From the NCBI GenBank assembly GCA_963931925.1, contig OZ007570.1, forward strand, positions 24,870,408-24,934,407: a stretch of DNA of 64,000 nucleotides, given 5' to 3'. The translations under genes were made by a program, and so were the position numbers. Of the stretch, positions 39,801 through 54,800 are shown in pieces. The notes under the pieces are model-generated. The model saw only the letters and a list, made by a program, of their open reading frames with translations. It was not told the DNA's origin and did not search any database. The DNA comes from Onchidella celtica. Taxonomy: Eukaryota; Mollusca; Gastropoda; Systellommatophora; Onchidiidae. How positions within the stretch are numbered: the first letter of the stretch is position 1; the number at the start of each line of letters is the position of its first letter.

Positions 39801-42800
39801 GATTTTTTTTTTAAATTGCCATTTGACAAAAAAAAATGTGTTTGAACTCTCATTTGTAGAAATTTATAAAATTTTACTTTCAGATTCGGAACCACCTGAC
39901 AGTAAAGTTCAGGAGTTCACTGTAACAAAACCTACACCATTAGTGAGGGAGGATTCACCAAGTGGAAGAAAATCTTGGAACCAACAACAAAAGGTTTGAC
40001 CTTACATAGTTCATGTGGTTATTGTATTTTGTCCTTTCAGGTGGAGACAATTGAGACACTATTATTTGTTTAGGGAAAAGGGAACTTGGAAAGGAATTTA
40101 TTATTTTCATTTTGACTTTTATAAACTCCACATTCATGAATTCTTCACCGCAACATGCATTACATAATAGGTTATTGTGAATTTATGCAATTTTCATCGG
40201 CATTATTGTTTTCAATAAAGCACTTGATAGTTTGTGTAGCATTTATTAATGTATGGCAGAGTCAGTAGCTCTAGTCAGTAAAACTGGTACCAGAAGTCTC
40301 CTCCAGCCTGTGTAGTGCTGTTTGTTATAGTCCTTGTACTTGTGTCGTTGGGTGCAGTGAGTGTCAAAGATGCTGTAATGATGGGTGTAACTATGTTAGC
40401 TCCTGTGTTTCCTTCATAAACAGTTGTTGTATCTATGCATTATAAAAAACAACACCAAAATGATGAGTAAAGTTATACTTGACAAGCAGTAGACTAGAAT
40501 GTCAATAGAGTCCTCTCCTGCTTTTGACAACTTGTGAAGTTTCTCCCAGCAAATCCATGAACAACACATATAGTTGATTCTATTTTACTCCCCACATTTT
40601 GTGTATTGGCGTTGGTGGTTGGTGGGCACTTCTGATAGGTCTCCTCCCACCCTATTATCTATACTATATATATTTGTGGACTTGAGATTTTCCGTTGCAA
40701 AAGGCTTCTGAACCACTCAACACTCAGACTTCAAATTTTATATGGTGCATCAGAATGGATGTAAGAGTGCACAGTTTTTAATAGAAGTCTCAAATCGGTG
40801 TAGGTTTTTTTATTGGAAATGTATTGTTTCCCCAATTTTAGATCTATTTCGAGTCATGGTTCGCCATGTGTTCATTATCAAACACACTAACCCGTGCGCA
40901 AATCATGCTATTGTACGGGATGCACAGGGTGTCAACTAACAAAGGCAGAGCAGTAAGACTTAATTAAAAACAAACAAACAAAAATAAAATAAACAAAAAT
41001 AGGAACAGGCAAGATGAAGCAGGTCCATAATAACCACCCAGAATTAAAACTAATATTCAAACCGATTTATCCCGGGCAGGGCCGGAGACCTCAGCTAGTT
41101 CTGTTATATTCTGTCTGTGATCTTGCTTCATCTCAAGCACGATGTGACCATTATCGTGTTGACGTGCTCTCTCCAACCTCAAACTCAGACTCCTTAATAG
41201 GCCACAGCTTAAGGCAGCCAGCGCAAGTGTGACCAGCAGTGTAGCAACATGAGGCCCCATCCCATTCCTCCAAAGCACTAGAAAACCGTTTTATGTCAAC
41301 TTTTCACCCCCCTTGGTATTTAAGCCCAGGCGTCCCATCTTGCCTTGTATGTTAATCTAGACTTGATGCCCATCTAAACTGTAGCCACATACTTCACATC
41401 TCTTCATACGTGAAGTATGTACATACGTGAAATGGCTTGAAAGTGTAGTATGGTTTATTGGTTTAATGGCACATCATCAAAGGTGGGAATCAATCTCCTC
41501 AGCCCTATTGGGACTTTCATCTGCTTTAGCTTATATACGTTCATGCATCATCATGCATTTTTTAAAATATGAAATATGCAAATTTACAGCTTGGTTTCTG
41601 GCCTGTTGAGTGGTTCTTTGGCCCATTTTAAGCTCTGTGAAGATTTTCTATTTTCTGTCTGTTATCATTGGTATCAAATTCCATGACATCAACAATTCCA
41701 AACGCAACCACTTTGTTAAGGCCAATGCTAACAACAACTGATATAAGAACTAGAATCTTATTCTATGCTAACACTTCGTTAGAGCCATCTTTTAGCTAGA
41801 ATTTTTGCATTGTTGCACAGTTTGCAAGATCCTCTCCTCATCTTGTCCCAGTCTTTCCAGAACAAATGCTGTGCAACCCAACTGAGCTGCTAATAGGAAT
41901 TTATTATGACACTGAATGTTGTGGAATGTTTAGATCTAGTGCAATTGTATGACAAAAACAATAAGAGGAGGTAAGGCACTGACCACAGAAAAATGGACAT
42001 TTTTCATAAAGTCTTATTGCACACTGTAATTCCATGACCAGTAAGCATAGATTGTTTTCCACAAATGGCACCGAGGATGTTGCAAAAAGTTTATTGACGA
42101 GTGACAGTAGGTGTGTAATATGTCATTTGTTGGATGGTTTTGAAAGCAAACTTTGCTGATGCTTTACAGCAGCCAAGATATTGACCATATTACAGTGTTA
42201 CTGAACCCATGAAAAGAGGTGGGGGTCATTATATATATATTCTGCTTTCTGCTGCAGTTCTGTTTTGTTTGCTCACTGTATTTGATGTTTTGCTTGCTAC
42301 CTACCACTCTGCAGTCATGGCCCTGCATGACTCTTTGTTTGTTTGTCACTCTGGTTGCTGTAGATAGTCAGTACAGAGGTGGCAGGTAATGCAGTGCGTG
42401 GTGACCAGCCCCAGCTGATGAGGATCAAACGTCTGGACTCGCAACAAATCAGTGAATTGGTAAATATCCACTGTTACACTCTGTTCCTTCCTGAAATAAA
42501 GAATGGGATTGTTAATTTCCCACATCTCCTGATCCAACCTTTTCTTTTTTGAAGTAATAGAAGGGATAAGGATTTAATGCTTTGTTAATTTTTTTATTCC
42601 TAATTCCTATGGTGAGTGGGCATTTTGATTTTATTTTCTACATCATATCTCTTTGCTACGTTGCCATAAGTAATGATTTTGAGAAAACAAACATGAACAA
42701 AATTTATCATTAAGAAAAATGATTTGCTTGAGATTCTGGAGGTATGTTTTTCACGGACTTGTGCAAATATGAACTTAAAGAAAGCTCCAACCATTGTTTG

Positions 42801-45800
42801 AGAAGGCCATATCATTTATCAGCTAGTCAAATTCCTGTATCCTCAGTCAACAAGTGTCCCTAACAAGAAAAATGCAAAAATATGGTTGTAAAATGCTGAA
42901 AATCAAGGAAACATTTTGACATGCAATCATAAACACATGAAAATCACTGTTGGAGATCATTAGTGATTTGACTGACTGTGATGTCTTAAGCCATTTTTAT
43001 ATATCCAAAAAAAAAGTTGCGAAAATTTTTAAAAGAAAACTTGCTGAGAAATAAATAGTGTAGAGAAAAACAGAAGATCCGTCTGTAAAATATCACCAGT
43101 TTTTTAAAAGAAATTCATTTTCCACCATAGACCCTGCATACAAATCATTCTTCTATAGAGTTAAGAAAAAGTAACAGCATGTAGGATATGTAATAGATGT
43201 TCAGAAATTCATTTTCCACCATAGACCCTGCTTGCAAATCATTCTTCCATAGTGTGGGAAAAAAAAAAAAGCAAAAGCATTTAGGATATGTAATAAAGAG
43301 AAGGTCAGAGATAAACATATGGCTTGCTAGTGTTACAGCCACATGTAATTTTGTGTAATGTCAGCTGTGGCTTGAAGCTTAAGACTTCTATTTTCAGCCT
43401 CATATTGATTCCCAGCTTTGTGTCATTCCTGCTAGATTTTGAAATAATGCTGTCTGAGTCTACAGGCTACTTTGGATGAGGAAGAATAAAAATGGTGTAG
43501 TTACATGGCAGACAATGTATAATTACAATGACTCAGGATATAAAGGGAAGTTTTATTTGCCGTAGCTTTGGAGCAGAGAATGCAAGTTCATATGGCTGCT
43601 GGATTGGAAAAATAAACTGAAGTGTTTTTTACTTGTGAAATTCTTGTTGCAGTGTAGGAGAGGTATTTTTGTCAGTGCGCTTGTTGTGCTGTTGTCAATA
43701 GCCTGGATGTTAAAATATGCCAGCCTGCTGAGAATATTATGGGTGTTGTTGTAGAGGTATAAAGAGAATATAAATTGTGTTGTGTGAGTCACAGATGTGT
43801 CAGTGCGTTAGAGGTCTTCAGACTGTCATTTCACATGTTATCAGTTGTGAACTTCATAGATATGAGATACTGTTTATTATTGCTGTAATATTCAAGTGGA
43901 TTTTGAATCAAAACTACATAAGTGGCCTATATTAAGTGAAAGTTCAGTCCATGTATTTAAATGGGTGGTTGATAAAGAACATTACTTACTGAAGAGCATC
44001 ATGAGCATGCGAGAAGTGATTACTCAGTCATCACTTTAGCTAACCTTTTTTCTTTGACTATAAAGAAATTTTAGATATTACTGAATTTATCTTTATTTGT
44101 AGATGAGTTCTTTGACTTCAGATATTACACGTGTGAGCCACTTAAAAGATGGCTGTCAAACTATGAATATATAAAGGAAGAAATATTGAATATGTCTTTA
44201 TCAAAGCTTTTGTGTCATTAATATAATGTCAATACATAAACAATATTGTAAACATAGCACATCAGTTTTCATGTGTTTAGAATCTTGAAAGGCTCCTGAG
44301 CTTGAAGATTGGAAGGATTCTAGGATGTAATATTGGATCACGGGCATAGCTTTACCTGTTACAGACTGCACTTTGTTGTGATATTTTAGAAAATCATACA
44401 GTATAGGGAATGTTTCTTGTGGACATATGGGAGTGTTTTTGTAGGAATCATTGCAAGCTTATTATCAATATGGGTTACATGAAAAAAAGTCATAATATTA
44501 TGTAGAGCAATTCCATCATATTTTGGATACGAGACATTTATGCAGCTTGCATGTACTTGTTTCATTTTAATTGGGGAAAAAATATTTTATCGCAGTTATT
44601 ATCATGAACAGCATAATGCTTTCACTAACCTTTAAGAATATATTCCAACTGGAGGCTGCTGACAATTGCTAATGCAGCTTTCACGGTGGACAGTTTAAGA
44701 TTGTTTGTAAATTCTCTCTCTCTTTCCAGGAAACCAAGATGGAGGATGATGAAGTATTTGTTAAACCTCAGAAAAGAGTGGGTTTCTCAGCGGATACGGC
44801 AGACAATGAGAAACAAGGGAGGTCAGTATAATGTTCAAACACACACTTTGCTGTGACAGTTTTTGCTCCGCACAGTAGGAAGATCGTTCAGTTTGAGATC
44901 TGAAATTGTCATTGTTGATGGAAAGATGTCTTAAATCATATGCAGAATTGAGAGGGGCTGCTAATTTGAAACATTAGTTCTCAGAAACACAGTAAAAACC
45001 TATTCCAAGTAAACAAAGTGTTCAAATATAAAGGAAAGCCATTGGCTCTTAAAAAAGAACAAAGAACTTCAAACCAGAGTAGATATGGTCCCAAAGGAAA
45101 GTGAATTTCTTTTTCTTTTGCTAATACTCAGATGTAGAGATATCTGCATTTGTGCCAATCAGTTTATAAAGTGCCATCGCGTGATATATCAGTCAGTGTC
45201 ACATTTAGTGGACCACAATTTGAAATGTCACACCTAGATTTCCCATCAATTTCTGATGGATTTTTTGTAAGATGATACAATTTGGCTTTGATACTTTTTT
45301 TTTGTTCATATTTCTCCCTCAGCTTCACCCATATTGTTGTTGGCGGTGTCATACAGAAGATCCCTGTCGAGCCAGGTCGTAACAATTCAAATGAGGTGAG
45401 ACTTCCCTCCTGCAAAATGGGAATAAACCCACAATTAGCATGTATTGAATTGATAGCTTGAAATAATACATGCATGTATTTGTGAATTTGCTCAATTTCC
45501 ACCAGAGTATACAAAACCTGTTTACTTATTTTGTAGTTTATCAACTAGTGATTAAGCGTTACGGATGTGCTCATTCATTTATGCATATATATTTGTGTAT
45601 TTCACGTAGTGTATGAATTAGTGATTAAGCTGTCCATTTGTGCTTGTTCATTTTTTGTAAAAGACTTATATTTTCTCCACAGTCACCAACAGTGAAGATG
45701 AGGAATAAATCCTCCATGTCCAAAATTAAACTTGGTAAGTGGAGATTTTATTTCTTTAGAATCTATAATAATTTTGACATTTTTTTATTAAAAATTAAGA

Positions 45801-48800
45801 GGCTGATGGCAAACGATTTGTTTACTTGTGGTGGATGGAGCAGGACCCTTTGCTTGAAGTCATTCACCTATCCCAGAATTTGTAATGAATTGTAAAGCAG
45901 TAGAGAAGTTTACTTGGATCAGATACCTGCTATTAGCTGTTAACCCTCGTCCCACGATGAGTGAACCCGTCCACGTAACGCCCCGTGCGGGGATAGCCAG
46001 CGGCCAGTCAGCCGATCGTTCGCGTGTTGCCGATAACCTCGGCGGTCGGGTCATTCGCGTCCTTGTGAACATGTGTATCGTGTATACTTCAGGACGCAAT
46101 AACAACAATAGTGGTGGATAAATCGTAAGTGACCCCTATGATATTTGGATAAAGTACTTGTGATGATATGCAGTAGGTTTTATTGTGAAATGGAAGGCCC
46201 CAAATCAAGAATTTTCTGCATTTACATGCCGTTTAACACACGTTTTATCATTTTCCCAAGACCTCTGTGCTTTTTCTGTCCCTAAATCAGGCCATTCAGG
46301 TGGACAAATTATTTTTTAAGCCATTCGATTAATTTACTAACCACAGGTATCGTGACATTGCCTTCTCCCTCCTCTACTATGTAAAGCTTCCATTTACTAT
46401 AATGTTAGTTTCAGCGAGAGATTTGATTTCCAGTTCCAGTCGTAGAACACATACATGTACTGAAAAGCGGTTTAATCAAAGGAACACAATATCTCTCTAA
46501 TTACCACATCAAATAAAGACAACGACCAACAACAAAGTCGGTCATTTTCTCCCAGTTTTCCCTGATGAAAAACCTACTGACAGACGCCCTTATACAGCAT
46601 GCCCTAATAGTACATCGGAATTCATAATTACAGACGTAGAACGGCGTCTCAAATACGCACATGGCCCCTTTCTTCTCATTTCACATGTAGACGACAACCA
46701 GCATCAAAGTAAAAGTTTCCCCAAGCTTTTCCCCAGTTCGAACTTCAGACCGTCAATACTATTACATGAGTATAACGAATAGTTGCGAATAGTTGCATCG
46801 TAATAAACGTAATCGGACGATACCATTTTGTTAGATATAGTAGGGGTGACAGGATAGATAAACACGCGAAAATAGTGTGGAAAAAAAAAACGTGAAAAAA
46901 AACAAAAACGACAGCCTTGGCAACCGAATAAACAAAGTGCGAGGCGCATGTTGCTATACAAAAATGTGGCCTCCTGCGGTTAAGCGCGTCGGACAAAATA
47001 ATGGCCTCCCGTGCCTCGCCTGTTGCGCGGGGAGGCCAATATAGTGGCCTCCCGCAGGACTAGGGTGAAGGCAGAAAATTGAAAAACTGTAGACGTATTG
47101 AAAGATATTGAAACCCAGACTTTCTGAAAAATGCTGTTTATTGTCCATAACTTATTTTCCAATCTTTAATTTCAAGTGAGGCCAAAGCAGCCATAAAGAA
47201 CACACCTAGAAATTTGGGGAGGGATGGGAGGGTGTGTGTGTATTGAGTTTTGAAATTTAAAATTTTGTGCACAACTTTCATACCATTCAAATGTTGATTG
47301 TCAGAGCAAATCTGCTGTAAATACATGTCCATGTAATTGCCCTTCACCAAAAACGTTCTTCAACTGCATATTTTATAATTTTATGTTATGTTGACGTTCT
47401 CAGATCGTCGTGTGTCGTGCAAGGATCTAGGAAAAGGAGACTGCGAGGGTTGGCTGTACAAAAGGAAACAGAAAGATAGAAAGCTGTCAAAGCATTGGGA
47501 TAAACGATGGTGTGTGCTCAAGAACTACAGCTTGTTTTACTACAAGAACAAAGATGTGAGTCCATGAACACTGGTAGAGAGCACAACCATTCTGCAGAAA
47601 TAATGTTCATTATGTTCTGTTCTTCATCCTTGCTTTTGAACCATAACGCTGAAAATGTTTGTCTTTCTTGAGGAAAATTAGAAAGCTGAATTTTCTTGAT
47701 GATGAGAGTAAGGCTAAGGGTAGTTGCATAAGGACATATTTAAACAGGGTGTTGTTAACCCCACGACCCCAAGCGTGACCTGTGTGTTGTGGCACCTTAC
47801 TTGACAATATACCGAGTGCACTCTCCACGTCGTTTTGGGTGTTGATGTCAAAGTATACCTATAGATGTTATCATACCATTTACAAGTCCTGTCTATGCAT
47901 GATGTCTTTGTAAATGACCCTATAAAGAGGGTTATAGGATTTGGCTCAGGAGCCCAGTTGCAGGGTCATGTAAGACTCAGGGGGTCAGGGTTCATAGGGT
48001 TAAGGGACGACAGTCTAATTACTACAGTTATAACTGGGCTGCAGTGACACAAAGGCAAATTTCCCAAATGGGATTAAAGTAGTATACAAAATACAAAATA
48101 ACAACATTCTATATAAAATAGTGAAGAACAGCGAACTCAGTTTTTAAATAATACAATCTAGATCTTAATGTGATTTCATGAAAGAGTTTGTCTTTATTTA
48201 TATGAAGCCATGATTTAGGATAAATAGTATCTGGTGGACTGTGTGGTTAAATGAAGGTATTGGTATCACTGGGAGTTCATTTGTTTCCTGTAGGAATTGA
48301 AAGCTGAGGGAGTTATTCACCTACCTGCATTCCAGGTGTCACCTGCACCGCAGCTGAAAACTAAAAAACAGTAAGTGTGAACTTTGTATTTTTGTTGTGC
48401 TGACAACTACTGAGAAGTCTGACTTTTATAGGTAGTGGACCATCCTCATGATGGAGACATCACCACTTCATTTTGCCATCTCCATCACATTGTATCTTTG
48501 TAAATCATAATACAACAATTTCTTATAAATTTAACCTAAAATGTGTCTCTTACGACATCAGCTTTAAAGATGACATACCATTAGTGATTGGAAATTAGTT
48601 TCAGCTTTGCTCATTTCCTGGAAGTAGGCATACAGATAAATGCTTCTCTCAAACTTGAAGTCATTGATCTCACAGGCACCAAAATGAGTCACTCCTCACT
48701 TGTTGAAATCTCACCAAAATACACAGAATAAAGAGTATATTAAACAGACATTTTTTGTGAACTTAACACAGTTAAAATGGAAAAAAAAAATTCTAATTGT

Positions 48801-51800
48801 ATGTTGTAACACCACATGTTAGACACAAACACTAAAGAAACATTACAATAAATCACAAATAAAAATATGCTTGACAAAAGAAAACAATGTATTTCAATCA
48901 GAAATAGTGAATATAAATGTAAAGGAAAGAGCAGATGAACAAGTTCATGTTAACTGCCCTTTTTTTAAATTAATAAATGAGCGATAGTGATTCAGGAGGT
49001 GGAAGAATGTGTCTATAGGAAGGTAGATATCCTGCTTGTGTTCTCATGTTAGTTGGAAAATAAGCCTTGTAAATTGTTGTAAAGATATATGGGAAAGTTT
49101 GATACAATAGAATATAGCAAGTGACAGTGGTAGTATTTGAATGATAGATTGTGTTTGCCATCAATGCAAGACATTGTCTCCTGCATGCCAATTGTTAGTC
49201 ATTTGTTTCACTGCCTACAGCGCTGCAGCATGATTGCACTAAAGAAATCATAGTATTCCCCATTTCAATGTGAAAGTATATTCATCAGTAAAAAGTTCAT
49301 TCCACATTTTTTGCTTGGTTCGGTGAGTGTCTAGGACAATTTCACTACAGTGAAATTTATTCTGTTTATTGTGAAACTGGATATTTTGTTTCATTTAATT
49401 TAGTGTATTTACACCATTGACATTTCATTCCACATTTGTACACAACACAGTGTGTATAGGTAAGTTCTCACTATGGTGATAGGTGTTTTTATTATCAATA
49501 TCAGCATTGTGAAACAGAACAACATCTTTCAGAAACGTTCTGCAGATATAATTTTATGTGTGCTAGCATGACCAAAGTTTGCATGGATTTGCAACCCTCA
49601 TGCTTGTTGGTGTTTATGATTTGGTTGTTGTCTTATGCAGAGAATTTCAAGGGTTAGTCTTGATTTATTTGTGCATTTTCTTGTAAGCTTAAGAGACCTT
49701 TGCTGTAATATTTGAATTGGCAGTTATTCTGAACTTTGAACTAGTTAATGAACCCGGTTCAGCCAAATAATAGATTGTTGACATGTGATCAGAAAAATGC
49801 TTTCATATGAGAGCATTTTCTTCATGTTCTTTGTTGATGCTTAATGATAGACCAGGGCTCCCGAAACTCCAGAAATTTGTTCTGGCCTAAATTTGCCCAG
49901 AATATCGTAGTTGATCGGTAATTTATACTGTATGATTTTCTAAAACATCACAACAAAGTGCAGTCTGTAACAGGTAAAGCTATGCCCGTGATCCAAGATT
50001 AAAATTTGTAACCTTAATGAAAATACAAATAAATGCAGTAACTTCAAAATGGTTACGTGAATAGTTTCATTGGGTTATGAAGTAAAGTCACAGACCTCAT
50101 GTCTTGGATATGTACAGGCATTTAAAAGCGACTACAGTACTAACATTGCACGTTGAGGCTGATAACCCTTGATATGTTCCTGATCTTCCTAAAACTGAAA
50201 ATATTCTGGAAGACCTGCTAGAATCTTCAAGAAATCTTTGTTTTGTGAGCGGAATGATAGATTGCAGAACTAAGTTTAATTCCACCCCCCCCCCCCCTCA
50301 CGAAAAAGAAAGAAAATAAGGAATGTCATTGGAGGTTGATGTAATATATTATTCATAACTGCATTCAGCCCAGGGCAGATTGTATTTGTGCAATGCCCCC
50401 TTGAATTTCATGAGGTATCCATATAAATTGATGGCATGGTGATATCTTGAGGGACTTCTGTCCTTAAGTTACATTTAATAATTAATTTAAATTAGACACT
50501 TGTTTAAGGTTTAATTTTTGGAAATGGGTGTAATTTGCACTGCAGTAAAAAGGAATTTGGGGCAGTTGGGGGTAATTCTGTAGAGAACAAGATTACTATT
50601 TCATCTGTATCCCAATAGGTCTGTGGCAGGATGATATTTTGAGAAAGCTCATATTCTTAAGTTGCTCAGAGTTCAATAACTGGAAATAGAAGTAGTCTGC
50701 ACAGCTGCAGAAAGGAAGTGGGGCAATTGGGGGTTATTTCTCTTCTGACTTGATTTACCCAGGTGTGCTCAGGTGCTTTTTGGGTGTCTGAAATCATTTA
50801 GAAGCTTTTGTATGTTATCTAAGGACCAGGAGTAAATCAGTATGCCTGTGTAAGGTTTCACTGCTCATCCATTTTAGTAAACGTTTTTTTTTTTTAAACT
50901 GGTGAAAATCCTGATAGAATCCAGCATTCATTATCTGAGTACATGAAATCACCTCTTCTCTCTCCTTTTTTTTGTGTGTTTCTCACTTTTCCTGGCGAGC
51001 TCAATGAAACCCATATTTTCTGGTGTTTTTTGAGATACGGTGCAAAAAAAGAAAAAAGGTATGTTACAAAGTATTGTGGAAGAAACAATGGAGAAATGTT
51101 TCAGTGAATCAGAGATGAAAAGGAAAAATGACAATTGAGCCATGCTTGGGAAGATTAGAGAAAAAAAAATTATAAGCAAAAATATTCAAAAGGCACAGCT
51201 TCTGATACCCCTTTCAACTTTGACCCTGAAGTATGCTGTTTGATGACATACTGTTTATGAGAGCCATGCTAATAGAAAAGAAATTTTGTGTGTGTTTGAT
51301 GCTGTTTCCAAAATTAACTTAGTAACTGTGGGCCTGTATTCAGGGTGGTAAAGAGATGCCATGCACAAATTTTCAACAATGTTTGCGAGCAGAAAATAAC
51401 ACCTGGTACACCACTTTTCATGAATTTGTCTGAAAAAATGTTCAAAGTTTATTTGCTTTCATATCAGTCAGAGTTGACTCATCAATTGGCATTTTAAAAT
51501 CAAAATATTTAAACAGAGACAGGCGTGTGTTATGACCCAGTTGTTATGGATTCCCTGGAATCATAATGTTGTGTTGATGGGGTGTTGGTTCGACTGCATT
51601 TTTTTATAATCGAGAGTTTTATGATTTATTATTTATTCCATCTAAGACCTAACTTTCATACCATTCCAAATACTAAAAGACAATCTGATTAAAGTTCAAT
51701 TCATCAGACCTGCAGGGTCACATTTATTTATAATAAAGACACTAACAATCTCGACTAGATCTAATTAATTAATAAGGATAAACATCTGTGGCATCACATC

Positions 51801-54800
51801 CATAATTAATAATACTTCCTTCTAAGTCTAGCTCTATACTTTCTCTAATAACATTTAACTCTGGACTCACTAATTATCTGCTTAAACTAGATCTATTAGG
51901 TATATATATCTAAAAACTAGATTACTTATTGGATGACAATTACAGTCTCTGAATACATAATGTCATATGGGATATTCTGCCTACAATTCTAGTAGAGAAC
52001 GAGCCCGTCAACGACAAGTGACGTCGGCCCAGTTAAGTACAGAGATCTAGATATCTAGATATATCTAGCTCTAGGATGGGCTGGCATTTCCCAGCCTCAC
52101 CCAGATAATTCAATCACAGTTAGTCATACATTTCATACATTAGTTCTAGATGCAGCTCTAGATGGCAGTTTAATTTTGCATTCACTCCTGGTGGGTTCCT
52201 TCAAGACTCTCCTAACGGATAAATGTCGTACGTTTCATTCACTGTCGATGTCATCAAGAGATTCTATCTTCGATTACTTACGATTGGTCTGGCACTAAGG
52301 CCAGAAACAATATATCAAAGCGGTGTCATGTCAAGCTTATGAATATAAATGACAAGATCAACATCTAGTCATGTTGTATTGGTAAATATTACAATCATCC
52401 ACTCAAGTAGGATGCAACTGACTCCTACACACAGGGAAGGCTATGCACGGAGTGAAGTCCCCCGGTCAGCTGCTCTCTCGGCTGCCTATATTATCAATAC
52501 GCCTTAACGGTTAAGTGACGTAGACAAATAAATAGTTCTCACCCCCACGTTGAAAACGGGGTGTTAATCTTCATCGATAGCACATTATCTTTACATTTTA
52601 ATATCAGTAGTATATATCTGATTATCTATAGCCCATTCACCATAACACCAGTGATATTCTATCTACTAGCATACTACTGTTTATCTACGCCTTCCTGTTG
52701 TTCAATAGTTCCCTCTTGCTTACAATGACGTCATCAAAAAACACCGTCCTTATCTACAACTGACGTACTTCACATGTTATATTTATTCACCTCCTCTCTA
52801 TAATTAATTCGGTTATTTCCCCTTGACCACTAACCTCACACCAATTACATTTGATTATGACAGCGTGCGTGTTTTTATATTAATTTGTGTCACCTCATGT
52901 TGAATTTCTAAAAAGTATTTGTCTTCTTTCTTCGTAGTGCAAGTGGTGTTTAACTTGTACTACTTGGTTCAGAGGCTTTATGAACCTTATTCTTTGCAAT
53001 CATATTTTGTTGTTCTTTCACTATAGTTGTCTGTTGCACAAGATTGTTCTGAAAGTTGTTTTTTCAGTGTTAACATTATTTTTTGTTTTTGATATCATGC
53101 ATGAAGTCTCAACAGTGGCGCAGATTTTGAAAATTTTGAGAGTTTTTTGTTTTTTTTCATTTGCTGTTTTAATATTGATTTGCTTCTCTTTGTATTTTGG
53201 TAGTTTCAGAGTTAGACTTTTCCTGTTGGTGTAAAATGTATTGTATGAGTGTCTGTTCTCTCTTAGCTCCAGACCTTTTTTTTAAAAACTTTTCATTGAT
53301 AATCTGTCATACGCTTTGACAGGTTGTTCATGATCAAATTACTTTCCACAGATGGGTCAGTCTAAATACCTAAAGAATGTGTCATAAAAAACAGGATTTT
53401 CACAGTCCTACATAGAGTGGATTAATCTCATTTGAGATGAAAATTTCATTGCACTAGTGTGAAAAAGAAGAGGAAGGGCAGATGGTAAGATCTGAAGAGA
53501 AGGATGGGAAGGATGTATCAAACAGAGAGAATCAAATACACTGCACCAGTTTGGTATCAGTACTTAACTCTTTCCATACTGCAATTCAGCCCAAATTAGT
53601 CCAAATGCGTCAGTCGGGGGGACCGATACATCGGCAAAAAGTACTCTCCTTGTTACCCCTGGGCATTTCAACGATACTGTGTCCATCTAGCTTCCCAGTG
53701 TTTTTGTTGTTTGTGGTACAACCGATGCCACTATTACTGCACTTCAGCAGAACTTAGTCCAAATGCGTCAGTCGGAGGAACCGATGTATCGGTGAAAAGT
53801 ACGGAAAGAGTTAATGAAGACATACAATGTGTTAGCTGTAATTAGCTCGTTTTGGAAAGGTAGGGATTGTTTGAAATCAATTATGGGGTTGGCAAGAAAG
53901 AAAAAAGAAACCAAGCAAGGAAAATTGGAAGAGCCTTAAGCTATTGAAAATAATTTTTTTTTAAACTGGCAGAGTGTGTGGGTTATTTAAAATACCTGTG
54001 GTTGAGAATGTATTCCATATTTTTTTCTTTGATCACTCATGATTTTGGGGAATTCATTAGTTTTACTGGTCTGGAAGTACTGGAAGAACCTGTTGCATAG
54101 GCAAAGGACACAAGAAGGCATTACATAGTGGTCTTTGTGGAAGTAATTTTGATTTATATTTGTTTCATTATTATTTGCAGTGCTTTCAAGGTCCACAACC
54201 CTGGGACAACTTTTTACTTTGCTTCAGAGAGGCAGGATGACATGGGCAAGTAAGTTTAGAGTGTATAATGTTTGTTTCATCTGTATTATGGGATCTCATC
54301 AGTTGTCTGGAATATGAGTTTTGTAAATACTTTTGCTTTGCACTGAGAATTGTTAAATAAAGAATTTAGGCTTTTAGGAAAAGACAAATTGTTCAGTTTG
54401 CAGCAGCTTTTCATTAGTGGTGTACTTAATAAACAACATCAGCAGAACTATTAAAAGGCCAGTTCCATAATAATGTCCACATGGACTCCAAAACAAACTG
54501 TATAGTTGTGCACAAAGATCAGTGGCTATACTATCTTCTGCGCAAAGGAGATTAATTCAGGAATGTTATTATTGGACTAGAGTGAGGCACTTTGAAGGAG
54601 CTGAAGTGTTCAGAGTCAAAGTATGCACAAAGAACACTTTTTCCTCAGTAAGTCAATTTTAGCTTTTTGTGACTTAACTCTTTCAGGATGTATACCCGAT
54701 ATATCGGCACCAGTGAAAAACACGTTTGGACATATAACCGATTTATATTGTATTCTACATTCAATTCTCTTTTATTTGATGTCTAACATTTTACTTTACT

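Larger units (their letters stand above)
42460..44729 (+). other. CNK: CNK intron 14
   Basis: Contains a 96-bp tandem duplication (43108-43300) and a 75-bp segment (44334-44408) repeated in reverse at 49927-50003. Otherwise AT-rich without recognised content. Confidence 0.6.

Noticed and set aside
13601-41240. Possible dispersed element shared by intron 8 (13601) and intron 13 (40618)
   Set aside because: Only one 20-bp word and a second weaker match (CTCCAA-CTCAAACTCA) agree; boundaries cannot be defined by eye.
45164-45544. 126-codon minus-strand open frame
   Set aside because: Antisense shadow of CNK exon 16 and its introns, with no domain.
46745-46996. Frame containing RRPHFCIAT, shared by 46745-46996 and 56744-57010
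   Set aside because: Conserved only because both are copies of the same MITE; frames are short, shifted between copies and interrupted, so no protein is supported.
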